In this document: positions 34,871 through 45,793 of the stretch, piece by piece | Numbering within the stretch: position 1 is the first letter of the stretch | How the letters are laid out: every line of letters begins with the position of its first letter | Assembly (NCBI RefSeq): GCF_003286085.1 | Contig: NW_020825353.1 | Span: 558,001-622,000, forward strand | Direction: 5' to 3' | Source of the DNA: Drosophila persimilis | Taxonomy: Eukaryota; Arthropoda; Insecta; Diptera; Drosophilidae | Length of the DNA: 64,000 nt | Translations under genes and position numbers: made by a program | Notes under the pieces: model-generated | What the model saw: the letters and a program-made list of their open reading frames with translations, nothing else | The model's database searches: none | Told to the model about the DNA's origin: nothing

Positions 34871-37329
34871 ACACAACAAACACACATGTGTGGCGGGGCG
34901 GCTCCACCCCGAAAATGTTTTTAAATAAATATTTTTAATTAAAATTTCCGCGCTGTTAAAAGGAGAAGAACAAAAAAAAGAGAGTTGAATGGAGACAAGA
35001 ACCGAAGAAAAAGGCAGGAAAATGGGCAACAAAAAGGAGAAAAGTCATAAGCGGAATAGAAGGGGAAAAGCCTCCACCCCGCAGCCCCCCCCCCCCCCCC
35101 TCCCCACGCCCAAGGATACGCCTTCAATCGTCAGGGCCGCAGTTCATAAATCTCCAAGGATACTCGTTTCTGCCACCGATTCCCAAGCGGCCGTTGCACG
35201 TTGCACAATCCCCCAATTTGACACAATTCTCTTGCCCCCCCCCTCTAGCTGTTGCAGCAGCAATTTTCGAAACGAATTGCTAATGAAAATGTCATTTGAA
35301 AATTGCGGCACGTACCAGAGGCTGCAAAATGGGCAATTTGTTGCTGCTGCCTCGTGCCGCCGTTGCCGCAAAAGGAATAAAAAGAATCAAAATATATATA
35401 TATATATATGTGCATGAAATATAGATAAATCTGTACAGATATGTGAGGGGGGGGGGGGGGGGGGGTTTGAATCCAAAAAATCACAAGAAACGATGCCCCA
35501 AAGAGGCAGCTACTTAGAGGGTGGGGTAGAACCCTCCTTTGCAACCGCAAGGCACATCCTCCTGCCAGCCACTCGGTGCACACCTTGTGGCAGCTATTAC
35601 CCCTCTCCCCCTCCGCCCGTGCCTCTCCTGAATCCAAGAATCGACGTCTTCCCTCGTTAGCTGCCAAACGCTTCCCCGATTATCGCGCAAATTTTGCATT
35701 TCTCTTCTCCGATTTCTCGATTTCTCGGTTGCCTTCTCGCGGGGCCAAAACAAAGTGTAAAATTATTTAATGCATGTGCTTAAGAGAGGGGGTGTTGCAT
35801 GCCCCACCGCCGCCGCACCGCACAGCACAGCACAGCAAAGGGGAGTGGGTGCCCATTGATGGGCAGCCAGCGATATCATTGGCAGCATTTTCCCACTCTG
35901 TGGCAGGCAGCACCTCTCTGCCTTTTGTAGGTGTTGCTGATTGCGGCACGTAGACGCGTCCGCACTTGAAACTGTAGCTGCTGGGGCAGGGGGCAGGGGG
36001 CAGGGGGCAAGGGGCAGCCGATAGTGGTGGTAGGCAGGTGAGGCAAGCGATTGGGGCAGACAGACTCAAATTCAATTTAACTTTTTATGCAGCCAGCAAG
36101 CCAGCAGCCACAAGGCCCCGGCCGAGGGTATATGCACTTCGCAGAGACGTTTGTGGCAGAGAGTAGATATATTTTGAATCTGAATCAAAATCAGAGGCTT
36201 TTGGGGGGGGGGGGGGGGGAAACCTTAGCAGGACACTCTGCAAAGGTCCTTCTCGCTGCTTCTTGCTCTTTAGTCGCTGGAATATCAGTTTTAGAGGGTA
36301 TATAGACACGTCCTTCGATCCTTCGTAGATCCCAGGATCCGTAGGGCTGCCCCATCTCGCTTCTTCCAGGGTGTCCACAGCGTCGACTCTCCTGCTTGCC
36401 CCGTCTTGTTGGTTTTGTTGTTGTGGCTGTTGCTGTTGTAATTTTTGTTGCTTGCAACACAGATGCAATCAGGCAAAAGTCGAGGCAAAAGCTATCGATA
36501 TCAGTTGTTGCCGGACTCAGAGTCAAAGGCAATCGTGCAACACGGCATGTTGCAGCTTGTTATTGCTTGATTGCCGCTAAAATTAAGTTGGCCGAAGCGC
36601 GGCGCACACCAAGCACCGTGCACCATGCAGCAGGCAGCAGCAGAGGGAGACTTCAATGATAAATCACTTAATTGCACGGCGAAGCGCGTAAAATGGAAAT
36701 TGAGCATCGAATTTCCCCCCACCCCCCAGTCTATCGCCCCCTCTCGCTCCCACACAGTCCTTGGCCAGCATAGGGGAACGAGGGGGGAACGACAGAGAGC
36801 GAGAGAGAGAATTGGTGTGAAATCAATGGGGGAGTAAATGGCGGAGAGCGGTGAGGGGGGGGCAACATCACCCGCATCATAAAACTCTAATGATTGCTTC
36901 CCACTCTTTCGCCGTTCGCCGTTCGCCCATCAATATTGAAATCAATGCCTCCTCCAATCCAACAACAACAACAATTGACAAATTGACACAATTGCCGACG
37001 GCCGCTGGTCCCCCCCGCCGCCGCCTCATGAGTTCATTGCGAAACAAAGAAGAAAAGGGGGACGTGGGACGTGCGACGGGGGACGAGAATAAAAATCTCT
37101 ATTAATTGACAAACAAAAACTTTTTGTTCTGTCCAGCAACAACGGAGTGAAAGGGACGGAGCACCACTTGAAGAGCCGCTCGGACGGCGCCCAGTAGCGA
37201 CTGGAGAGCACCCTCCCCTCCCTCCCACGGGGAAATGTCTTCATAGGGAAAGATCTATCGGTTCCAGGGAAAATACCCCTCAAGTGTTGCCCAATTGCTG
37301 TTGCTGCCAGAGTGGAAATTGTGGGACCA

Positions 37330-38300
37330 AAAACCTGGCTTACAGTTACATTTTGACATTAATTGATTATTAATTGATTAATTCATAATGACATTATTCG
37401 ATTAATACTATATTTTTACTTATTTTTTAAGTATTCAAATATTTGATTTAAATATATTTCTTTTTATGTATACTTGTGATATTTTAATGTAAATATATTG
37501 GTTTGAAAATATAATTTTTTAATGAATTTTAGTTAGAATTATTCGTTAAAAATATATTTCTATAGTTTAAATAAATATTTCTATATTTTTTGTTTGTTTT
37601 ATCTTTTCATTATTTATTTTTATATTTGTATTCGATTTATTTCTTTAATAAGAAAATATTCAAAATTCATTTTCTTTGATGAATTTGATTTATTTCCTTA
37701 ATATGAAAATCTTTGTTAAAAATATATTTCTTTTATATACATTTTTAATTAATTATTTCGCCATATATATCAAATATATTTATTATTCTTATTATTTTTA
37801 GTTTTTTTTTGTATTATTTGATTTATTTCTTTAATATGAAAATCGTTTTCTTTAAATTAAATATTTCTACATATAAATTAAATATATTTTTAGTTTTTAT
37901 TTATTTTTATTTGATTTATTTCTTTAATATGAACATATTCAAATGTCTTTTATGAATTTTATTTATTTCTTTAATATGACAATTTTTTTTTTTAAATATA
38001 TTTCTTTGAAATATAATATTTCTACATATAAATTAAATATATTTATCTATTTTTATATTTTTTTTTTTCTTTTTTATTTTTATTTGATTTATTTCATATT
38101 CGACTAAAATTTGTTTCCTTTATGAATATTTCGTATTTCTTGAATATTCCCATATTTAAATTGAATATTTTTCGTGCAAGTAGTGTTTTATATTCAGATT
38201 AAATATAAGTCGAATCAAAAATAAATGTTTTTGAATTTTTGAATGTGAATTCCATTTAATTGAACCGAAGATGTAATTAATATAAGGCTGTGTATGCCTT
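37330..38300. repeat. AT-rich block with degenerate internal repeats
   Basis: About 970 bases of strongly AT-rich DNA with sharp edges against roughly 50% GC flanks. The word GATTTATTTCTTTAATATG recurs with small changes near 37,635, 37,687, 37,821, 37,912 and 37,960; CTACATATAAATTAAATAT recurs near 37,867 and 38,020. The block ends with TTTTTCTCTGAGTGCA (38,299-38,314), a variant of the CTCTCAGTGTA end motif. No open frame of note. Matrix-attachment or satellite-like character is possible. Confidence 0.75.
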
Positions 38301-41300
38301 TTTCTCTGAGTGCATGAAGAGTAAATTTGTATCTTTCCACTTCATGGCAATGGCAGCTCCTCCATGTTGCCTCTAAGCCAGCGCTAAGACAATATACCCG
38401 ACTGTGGTCCTCCAATTGGGGGGCATCAAATGGTGCTCTCCCACTGCTGTCCTCTGCTGAAGCAACAATTGCTTGAATGATGATGATGATGACGTTTGTA
38501 TCTGTATCTGCAACTGTTGCTCCTGCTGCTGCTGCTGCTTCTAATGCTGTTGCTGTGGGGCGCAAATGTTGCCAACTTTGTTGCCACTTTATTTTATTGC
38601 CTGCCCCATGGGCACACCCCCACTGGTGGCCCCTTGAAAAACACAGCAGAACGCCCGTGCCCCCGTCTGGGGGCAGCCACATTGCCAGCCCTCTGTGTGT
38701 GTGTGTGTGTGTGTGAGTGCCGTGTGGCAACATCAATTAAGGAACACAACACCCCCGCCCCTCTGATGGATGCGGGTGTAGCGTTTGTTTTGTCACTGAT
38801 TTCATTTCGATTTCGTTTGCAAATTGAAATCAATTGCCGGCACAGCCCTTTCCCGCACCCCTACCCCCTCCCCTCCCACCCCCCGCGGGGCATCAATTGA
38901 TGGATGGATGGCTGCATGCACCCATTGATTGGGGCACAATTCGTGACAATTTGAGTCGCGATACGCGCGTTTATTCCACTCGCTCCCTGTGGGCTCTCTG
39001 TTCGAATATTTTTCGTTCGATGGGAACCAAAGTTGTTCCCATCTTTGGAGGAGGGACTGCCCATTCGTTATGGAAAGCATCGCATTGATTAGCACTGGAA
39101 TCAATATCCAATTAACAGTATTTTGCGGCTGCTTAGCCACCTGCCACCAGTGCCACCAGTGCCACCAGTGCCACACCTGCCACTAATGCGCGTGTAACAA
39201 ACGATTCGATCCCCACTTTGGTTTCAAACGATTCCGATTCCAATTCCGATTCGGAGCCCACGCAAATGTCTGTCTACAAAAGAGATACCTCTTTAATTTG
39301 GGGCAGCAGATGGGGATGAAGCAGGGGAGACAGGGAGATGCACAAGGGGCAACATGCGACGACGACGACGACGACGACGGCGACTCAATTTAAGCAAACG
39401 ACTGAATGACTGATTAAAGCCCCCAGAGAGAAAGAGATAGCAGCAAAGAAGAGGGGAAAAAGGTACGCACTAGTACGTGCCGTATAGCTCGGCAGATACC
39501 CTGCAAAAAACACAAGTCTCCTGCCGCAGAGATTCCCTCCGAAAGAGGGGAAAACTCTACCAAATGCAGGCACATCCTCTGGCCATCATTGATTCGAGGG
39601 TAGCAGAGGGCGAGGGTCTTCCTATAAAGGTATTTAAAGCCAAGCCCAGAGACGAGACGAGACGAGACGAGAGACAAGAGCCAAAGCGACACACACAAAT
39701 TAGCATTTCCCTTGTTGCAGCAGCCGCCACAGCAGAGGCATCAGACGGGAGAAGGGGTCGGGGTAGAGGTGGGGGGTGCCCCCTGTTGCAGCCACAAACC
39801 GACTGCTGGATCCGAAGACGACTCATCATTAAAATGTGTCGTTCCAAAACCAAAAAAAAACGAAACAGAGTGGAAAGGCCACAGAAGAGGGATCCGAGGC
39901 ATGCAACAGGGAGCAGGGAGGAGGCAGGAGGGAGCAGGGAGACACAACTTGATAGCGACATTCGCCTGTCGTTGTCGTCGTTGTCGGTTGTCGTCAATGT
40001 CGCGTCGCTGCCAGCAACAAAGAGGCCGCCGCTCGAGGGAAAAATGCGAACGAAACTGCGATACTCCCACAGACGGCGGCTGCACCTGTCCTCGAGGCAC
40101 ATCCCCCCGGCCCCTGTCCCTCTCTGGAACTGTGTCCTCAAGTGTCCTCCATCCTTCGACTTCGTCCGTGGGGCACGTCATTTAAATTACATTAAATTGT
40201 TGGCTGTTGGCTGTTGACCATGAAAACGCAGCGGCAAATAAATTCGTTAAAATAACTCGAGAGCCAAAAAAAAAACAAAAAAAACCAAAAAAAAAAAAAC
40301 GCTGAAAGCTGAAGCGCTGCCTCAGAGATTTGCTGCTGGCCTGCCACAAAGTGGAGCACACACACAGTCCGAACCGAAAAGGGGCCGCAATTTATGCGGC
40401 AGCAACAGTTGTGGCAGCCAGCGGCTGGCCGGGCCGGGCCGGGCCGACTGGCTGGCTGGCTGGCATTTGATTTGCAACACAAACAATGACAAGAGGCAAC
40501 AAATTTCATGAATGAAAGATTGCGGCGGACAGGAAGTGCCTCTGCCGCTGCCGCTGCTGCTGCCACTGTCGCTGCCGCATAACGGACGCGGAGGTGGAAA
40601 GGATGTTGTGGTTGTTGCTGCTGCCACTCGTTCCTGCCACTGCTGGCTGCTGGCTGCTGGCTGCTTGTTGATTGTCTGTCGATAGGCGCGTTGTTTTGTC
40701 AGTGGGTTGCACACACAAAAATGTTGCTCAATCAGCATGCATAATGCAACAACCGGTGGCAGCCACATCCATCGATGGTGGGGGAGGCCGAGGTGGCCGC
40801 GGGGCAGCTGAAACCGGAGACAACTCCACGACGAGGGTGGCTCTTGTAGTTCTCTCTGCCACAAATTGGAGGCAGCAGCAAGGAGCAGGGGAGGAGCGGA
40901 GCGGCCAATTATCCGCCGCTTGGACATTGACATTGCCTCCCCGTCCCCGTCCCCGTCCCCCTCCCAGTCACCGTCCTCAATGGAGATGCCACAGCGAGAG
41001 ACGGCACTCCTTTTAAGGCGAGGGTTAACGAAGCGGCACAGCGCTGCGCAGTGCAGCGCGTTGCACGTTGTATTGTAATTATTGTTGCATTCGGCGGCGT
41101 TAATTTTGTGGCAGTGGCAGTGGCAGGCGGCAGGCGGCAGGGGGCCGGCGGCACCTGCAACGCCGATGCACAGCCGAGGCAACCCTTTCGTCAGTTTGCA
41201 ATCATTTTAATTCAATTTACAAGTCGATGCTTGCCACCGATGCTCCTGCCACTGCTGTTGCTCCTCCTTTGAGGCATTTTCTTTCCAATGGAAATGGAAT

Positions 41301-42752
41301 TTCCCTCTCGATATTCTCCGTTTGTCTTTGGCTTGGGCTTTGGCTTTATTTTGGATTGGATCTGCTGCTAAATTAAGATTCCATTAGTTTTGCGGACTGC
41401 TCCACCGTGCTGGCCCTCCTCCTGCCGCCTGCCGCCTGCCCCCTGCCTCCTGCCCCTCCTGCCTCCTGCTGTCTCCTTGGGAATCTTAGAAATGCCTCGG
41501 CACTGGCGATAAATCTCGCAAGTGTCAAATGATGCTGCCTGCAGTCGCGCCTCCTCCTCGCTAAGTGCCTTCGCTGCCTGCCGCCTGCCGCCTGCCGCCT
41601 TGCCAAACGATTCTCAATTCATTCCTCCCGCTCTTCCTCTCCCTCTCCACTGCTCTTCATTCCATTGCTCTGCAATTCTCCATCTCTATTCCTCAATTTC
41701 TCTAACAACCAAAGGAATGAACGAGACCCAAAGAGGGAGGAGGGGGAAGGCAGCAGGGGGAGGGGGGCAGAGTGCAGAGTGAAACAATTGAAACGTGTGT
41801 CGTAGACAATAAATTCCAAACTACAATAAATTATTGCTATAAATATTTCGCCAAAGCTTCTTCCACGCGGCTCTCCCTCCATGCCCAACCCCCCTCCCAC
41901 CTCCCACCCTCCACTCCACTCTCCTCTCTGAAGCACTCAGCCAAGGAAGCGGCATGACACGACTGCCAAGGAGGAAGGAGGAGAACCCGTCATAAGAAAT
42001 CGAAGGGGAAGTACAACAACACCAAAAACAATACAAATATTCATTTAAAACAAATCAAAATCAAATAAAATAAATAATTGATAGATGGAGGAGGAGGCGG
42101 AGGTGGAGGCGGAGGTGGAGGCGGAGGCTGTTGGCTACGAAGGAGCACTGACGAAAAGGGAAAGCATCGGCGAAGGAGAATAATGGGGGAAGGGGTGTGG
42201 GGGGGGGGGAGGGGGAGAGGGGTGTGTATAAGACCCCTCCATGAACGGGCAATCGAATCGATTCGCTGGCATTCGGCATTCGCTGGCATTCGGTCACTCG
42301 CCCAAAACGCACTCGTTCGATCCGCAAAATTCGGTTTCTTTTTCTCGCTCACTCTCCAAACGATTTTGTGCCAGCGAGAGTGAGAGAGCAATACAATCAT
42401 TTGGTGGTTTATGCCTAAATTAATTCTAGAGATAGCACGAGCTCCGTAATCGCTGACGCGCTCGCACTCGCACCGCCCTTGGCTTTCGCTGGTTCGGCGA
42501 CTGAAGGCCGGATTCGTAGCTATCGAAAGCCTTGTGATTCCATGAACTCTAGCAGGACTCGCTCTAGTGTGTCCCAAAAAGGGGAAGAGGTGCGAATTAT
42601 TGGCCCCAAGGAAAGAAGATGAAATAAACAGCTGATGGGGCGATGACTGGGGAAGGGTTTCAATGGGGAGAGAAGGCTCCTCTGCTTGCAGGGGGGGCAT
42701 ACGTGGCAAGAGCTGGTTACAGGGGTGCTGGGGTACTGGGTGGAGCTACTGC

Positions 42753-42767
42753 CGAGGGTTACCCTCG
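42753..42767. repeat. perfect 15-bp inverted repeat
   Basis: CGAGGGT-T-ACCCTCG, seven-base perfect arms around a single base. Confidence 0.6.
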
Positions 42768-42927
42768 CCAAAAGCAAATCCTTTTGAAGGCTGCAAAGAA
42801 ATAAATCATCTCTCGACCGCTGCATCGCGCCGCGCCGCACCGCACAATGATGAAATTATTATTTATGCAGTCTGCAGAGATCTCTCCTCTCCTCTCCCCT
42901 CCCCCTCAACACCCCCCAACCCCTACT

Positions 42928-42931
<4 letters not shown>

Positions 42932-42962
<31 letters not shown>
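42932..42962. repeat. (GT)n run
   Basis: About 15 GT units. Confidence 0.9.
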
Positions 42963-42964
<2 letters not shown>

Positions 42965-43136
42965 TTTGTGCGTGTCGGGTGCTCCAGTTAATATTGAATA
43001 AAGTTTACCCGCCAGATACCCTTTTCGGTGCGGGGTCCACCCTCTTTCGCAGGCAGTTGGCGAAATAAGCGAAAGGCCACCCACCGAAGGATCCCCTCCA
43101 TACACTCCCTGCTTCCCTCTCTTTTCCCTTCTGCGA

Positions 43137-43215
43137 AATACCCATCTTTCTAGGGTATTCCCAAGGCGGGAGGCTCCCTGCTGACCCCTGCCTGAAGCTG
43201 GAGTTTCCTTCCAGC
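43137..43215. repeat. cluster of three short hairpins
   Basis: AATACCC...GGGTATT (43,137-43,159), GGGAG-G-CTCCC (43,168-43,178) and GCTGGA...TCCAGC (43,197-43,215), all perfect in the arms, in an otherwise unique stretch. Confidence 0.55.
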
Positions 43216-43451
43216 CACTTGTTGCCCCTCTCCTCACTCCACTCTCTCTCTCTCTTTCTCTATCTCTGTGCCGGTCTGCCCCACACACTTGTGCTTATGC
43301 CACATTCAGAGTCTGGTGGCTTTTTGGGTTTTGTCGCCGTGTGGAAGGAATGATTGCATGCAACATTTACCGTATTAATAAATTATGAGTATATTTATGT
43401 GCTGTCAGAAGTCGTGACGGCAGAGCGACGGCACAAAGTGATAAAATTAGC

Positions 43452-43485
<34 letters not shown>

Positions 43486-44023
43486 GAAATCACAGTGCGT
43501 ATGGCTTGCTATCTCTTTCTTTGGCCATGCCACACATATGTACAGCCATCTCTTTCTCTCTCTCTCTCTCTCTCGTAGCGTCTGTCTCTCTCTTTTGTTT
43601 TGTGGCAAGAGTCGTAAATAAAATATGCGTTTTTCTGTTTCTGTTTCTGTTTCCAAATCGAATGTCTTCATAAAGCGGGCGGGCGGCACACAAAACCAAA
43701 ACAATTGGAAATTTATGCTCGTTCCATATATGGGGCTCCATCGAGAGCTCCGTCGAGTAGCAGCAGCGGCAGCTCTACATAACTGTAAGCCACAGAGCCG
43801 CGGCAGCAACAACAACAGTGCAACAGGTGCAAAGACTTTGTGGTGCAAGAGGCAGGCACCGGCGAATGGCGATGCCGAGATGCCGAGATGCGGAGATGCG
43901 GAGATGCAGAGACGGAGAGGCAGTCAGTCAGGAGGCTGCTCTGCTGACTCCAATTCCGATCCGATCCGAATGAGATCTTGTAATACGTCCTGCAACAACA
44001 CGCTTATAACAAGGTGGCACGAA

Positions 44024-44052
44024 GGGGGGGGGGGGGGGGGGGGGGGGGGGGG
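44024..44052. repeat. poly(G) run of 29
   Basis: Uninterrupted G run 125 bases before the 25-bp minisatellite; strong G-quadruplex potential. Confidence 0.9.
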
Positions 44053-44175
44053 AGGGGCGAGGCTATTGGCAAAAGCATAGTCGAGGCAGGGGATACCCTG
44101 GAAAGACCCGAAAGAAAGGAACTGCTTGCCTTTCTCCCCATTCTTTTCGTTGGGATTTCATTGGTTTTCCGACAA

Positions 44176-44829
44176 GACACCAATTTCCCCTAAGCGAAAG
44201 GACACCAAGTTCCCCTAGGCGAAAGGATGGTGTCCTTCCCCTAGGCGAAAGGACACCAATTTCCCCTAGGCGAAAGGACACCAAGTTCCCCTAGGCCAAA
44301 GGACACCAAGTTCCCCTAGGCGAAAGGACACCAAGTTCCCCTAGGCCAAAGGACACCAAGTTCCCCTAGGCGAAGGGACACCAATTTCCCCTAGGCGAAA
44401 GGACACCAATTTCCCCTAGGCGAAAGGACACCAATTTCCCCTAGGCCAAAGGACACCAATTGCCCCTAGGCGAAAGGACACCAAGTTCCCCTAGGCGAAA
44501 GGACACCAAGTTCCCCTAAGCGAAAGGACACCAAGTTCCCCTAGGCGAAAGGACACCAAGTTCCCCTAAGCGAAAGGACACCAATTTCCCCTAAGCGAAA
44601 AGACACCAATTTCCCCTAAGCGAAAGGACACCAAGTTCCCCTAGGCGAAAGGACACCAAGTTCCCCTAGGCGAAAGGACACCAATTTGCCCTAAGCGAAA
44701 GGACACCAATTTGCCCTAAGCGAAAGGACACCAATTTCCCCTAGGCGAAAGGACACCAATTTGCCCTAGGCGAAAGGACACCAATTTCCCCTAGGCGAAA
44801 CGACACCAACTTACCCTAAGCGAAAGGCC
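44176..44829. repeat. 25-bp minisatellite, about 26 copies
   Basis: Tandem 25-base units with core CCCCTAGGCGAAAGGACACC followed by AAGTT or AATTT. Variable positions: AGG/AAG in CCTAGG, GCGAA/GCCAA, and AAGTTC/AATTTC/AATTTG. Because 25 is not a multiple of three, no protein can follow the unit. One early unit (44,228-44,237) carries TGGTGTCCTT, the exact reverse complement of the AAGGACACCA found in the other units, as expected of a local template switch. Variant units are interspersed, which points to exchange between units rather than a single expansion. Confidence 0.95.
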
Positions 44830-44892
44830 AAATGCTTCTTCGCTTGCCGCCTATGGAGTATCCCTCTCTTCAAAGGGTATCTTTGCTGCTCC

Positions 44893-44923
<31 letters not shown>

Positions 44924-45761
44924 TTGTCTTTTGACACTTTGGCGCATTTGACACTCAACGCGCGCATTCACTTTAAATCTAAATTTACTGATATCAGCGT
45001 ACAAAATAGTATCAACACAGCGGCGACAGCAACAGCAACAAAATAGGAGACAAACACAGACACAGACACAGACACATACAGGGGCACAGCCACAGACACA
45101 CGTACGAGCGAGTATTGGCCTGGCCAAGACAGACGCCTGGCCTGCTTGGTCGAGTAACGAACGACCTTAGAGGTAATAAACATAAATAACGCCATTGAAA
45201 GCGAGCGACGGACAGCGAGAGACCGACCAGAGATCTCTTGGGCTGGTGGGCAGGGGGCCAGAGAGGGCGACGATCAAGAGTGGAGGAGTAGAAGGTGCAA
45301 TGCAGCAGGTAGCACAAAGGGGGGGCAGGCGGGAGACTGTGGCTAGCCACATGTTTCATAGAAAAAGACAGACAGCGACTGGGGGCCACAGAGCCCGAGA
45401 GCCGCAGAGCCGCAGAGCCAATGCTTGTTACTTTGCTGGCCACAAGACACGGCCGCAAGTCGCGGAGGCGCAGCTGTGGCAAAAACTGTGGCAACTGCCA
45501 GGCGGCAGCCTATGGGCGGGCGTCAGACGACGGCGAAGGTCAACAGATTGTCGATGTCGGAGTCCGGACCGCGACTCCAAGAGTGCGATGCTTGGGTGTC
45601 TGCCCCATGCCCCGCCACCCCGCCACCACGCCTTTCAAGGCGTAGCCGTGATAATTGTTTCTTGTCCATTTGGCCAGGTTGATTGCAACTAATGAACTCT
45701 AATGAAAAGGCCGCGGCGCAATGAGTTTCCCATTTTCCGTTTTCCACGCAGTGCGGAGACT

Positions 45762-45793
<32 letters not shown>

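Larger units (their letters stand above)
32460..37320. other. noncoding, microsatellite rich
   Basis: No gene seen. A run at 32,520-32,532, GT run at 33,056-33,082, nine-base GGATCTCTG/TGGCTCTG repeats at 33,184-33,256, GA run at 33,447-33,486, CCTGCC repeats at 33,811-33,833, TGCC tetramers at 33,868-33,897, GAGAGGGA octamers at 34,819-34,870, C run at 35,085-35,100, TA run at 35,391-35,409, G runs at 35,447-35,465 and 36,203-36,219, and GGGGCAG heptamers at 35,980-36,018. A DREF-type TATCGATA lies at 36,493-36,500. Confidence 0.65.
38315..44170. other. noncoding, microsatellite rich
   Basis: No gene seen. CTG run at 38,523-38,540, GT run at 38,693-38,715, TGCCACCAG repeats at 39,140-39,171, GAC triplets at 39,356-39,383, GAGAC pentamers at 39,649-39,674, GGGCC repeats then GGCT repeats at 40,429-40,468, GGCAGGC heptamers near 41,118-41,140 and 41,420-41,465, GGCGGAGGTGGA 12-mers at 42,092-42,127, GT run at 42,932-42,962, AAC triplets at 43,452-43,484, CT run at 43,553-43,574, nine-base GAGATGCGG repeats at 43,866-43,915 and a 29-base G run at 44,024-44,052. 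Confidence 0.65.

Noticed and set aside
40322-41182. 286-codon open frame, minus strand
   Set aside because: Rich in Cys, Trp and repeat-derived runs, with no domain. It crosses GGCAGC, GGCAGGC and CTG repeats, which lack stops.
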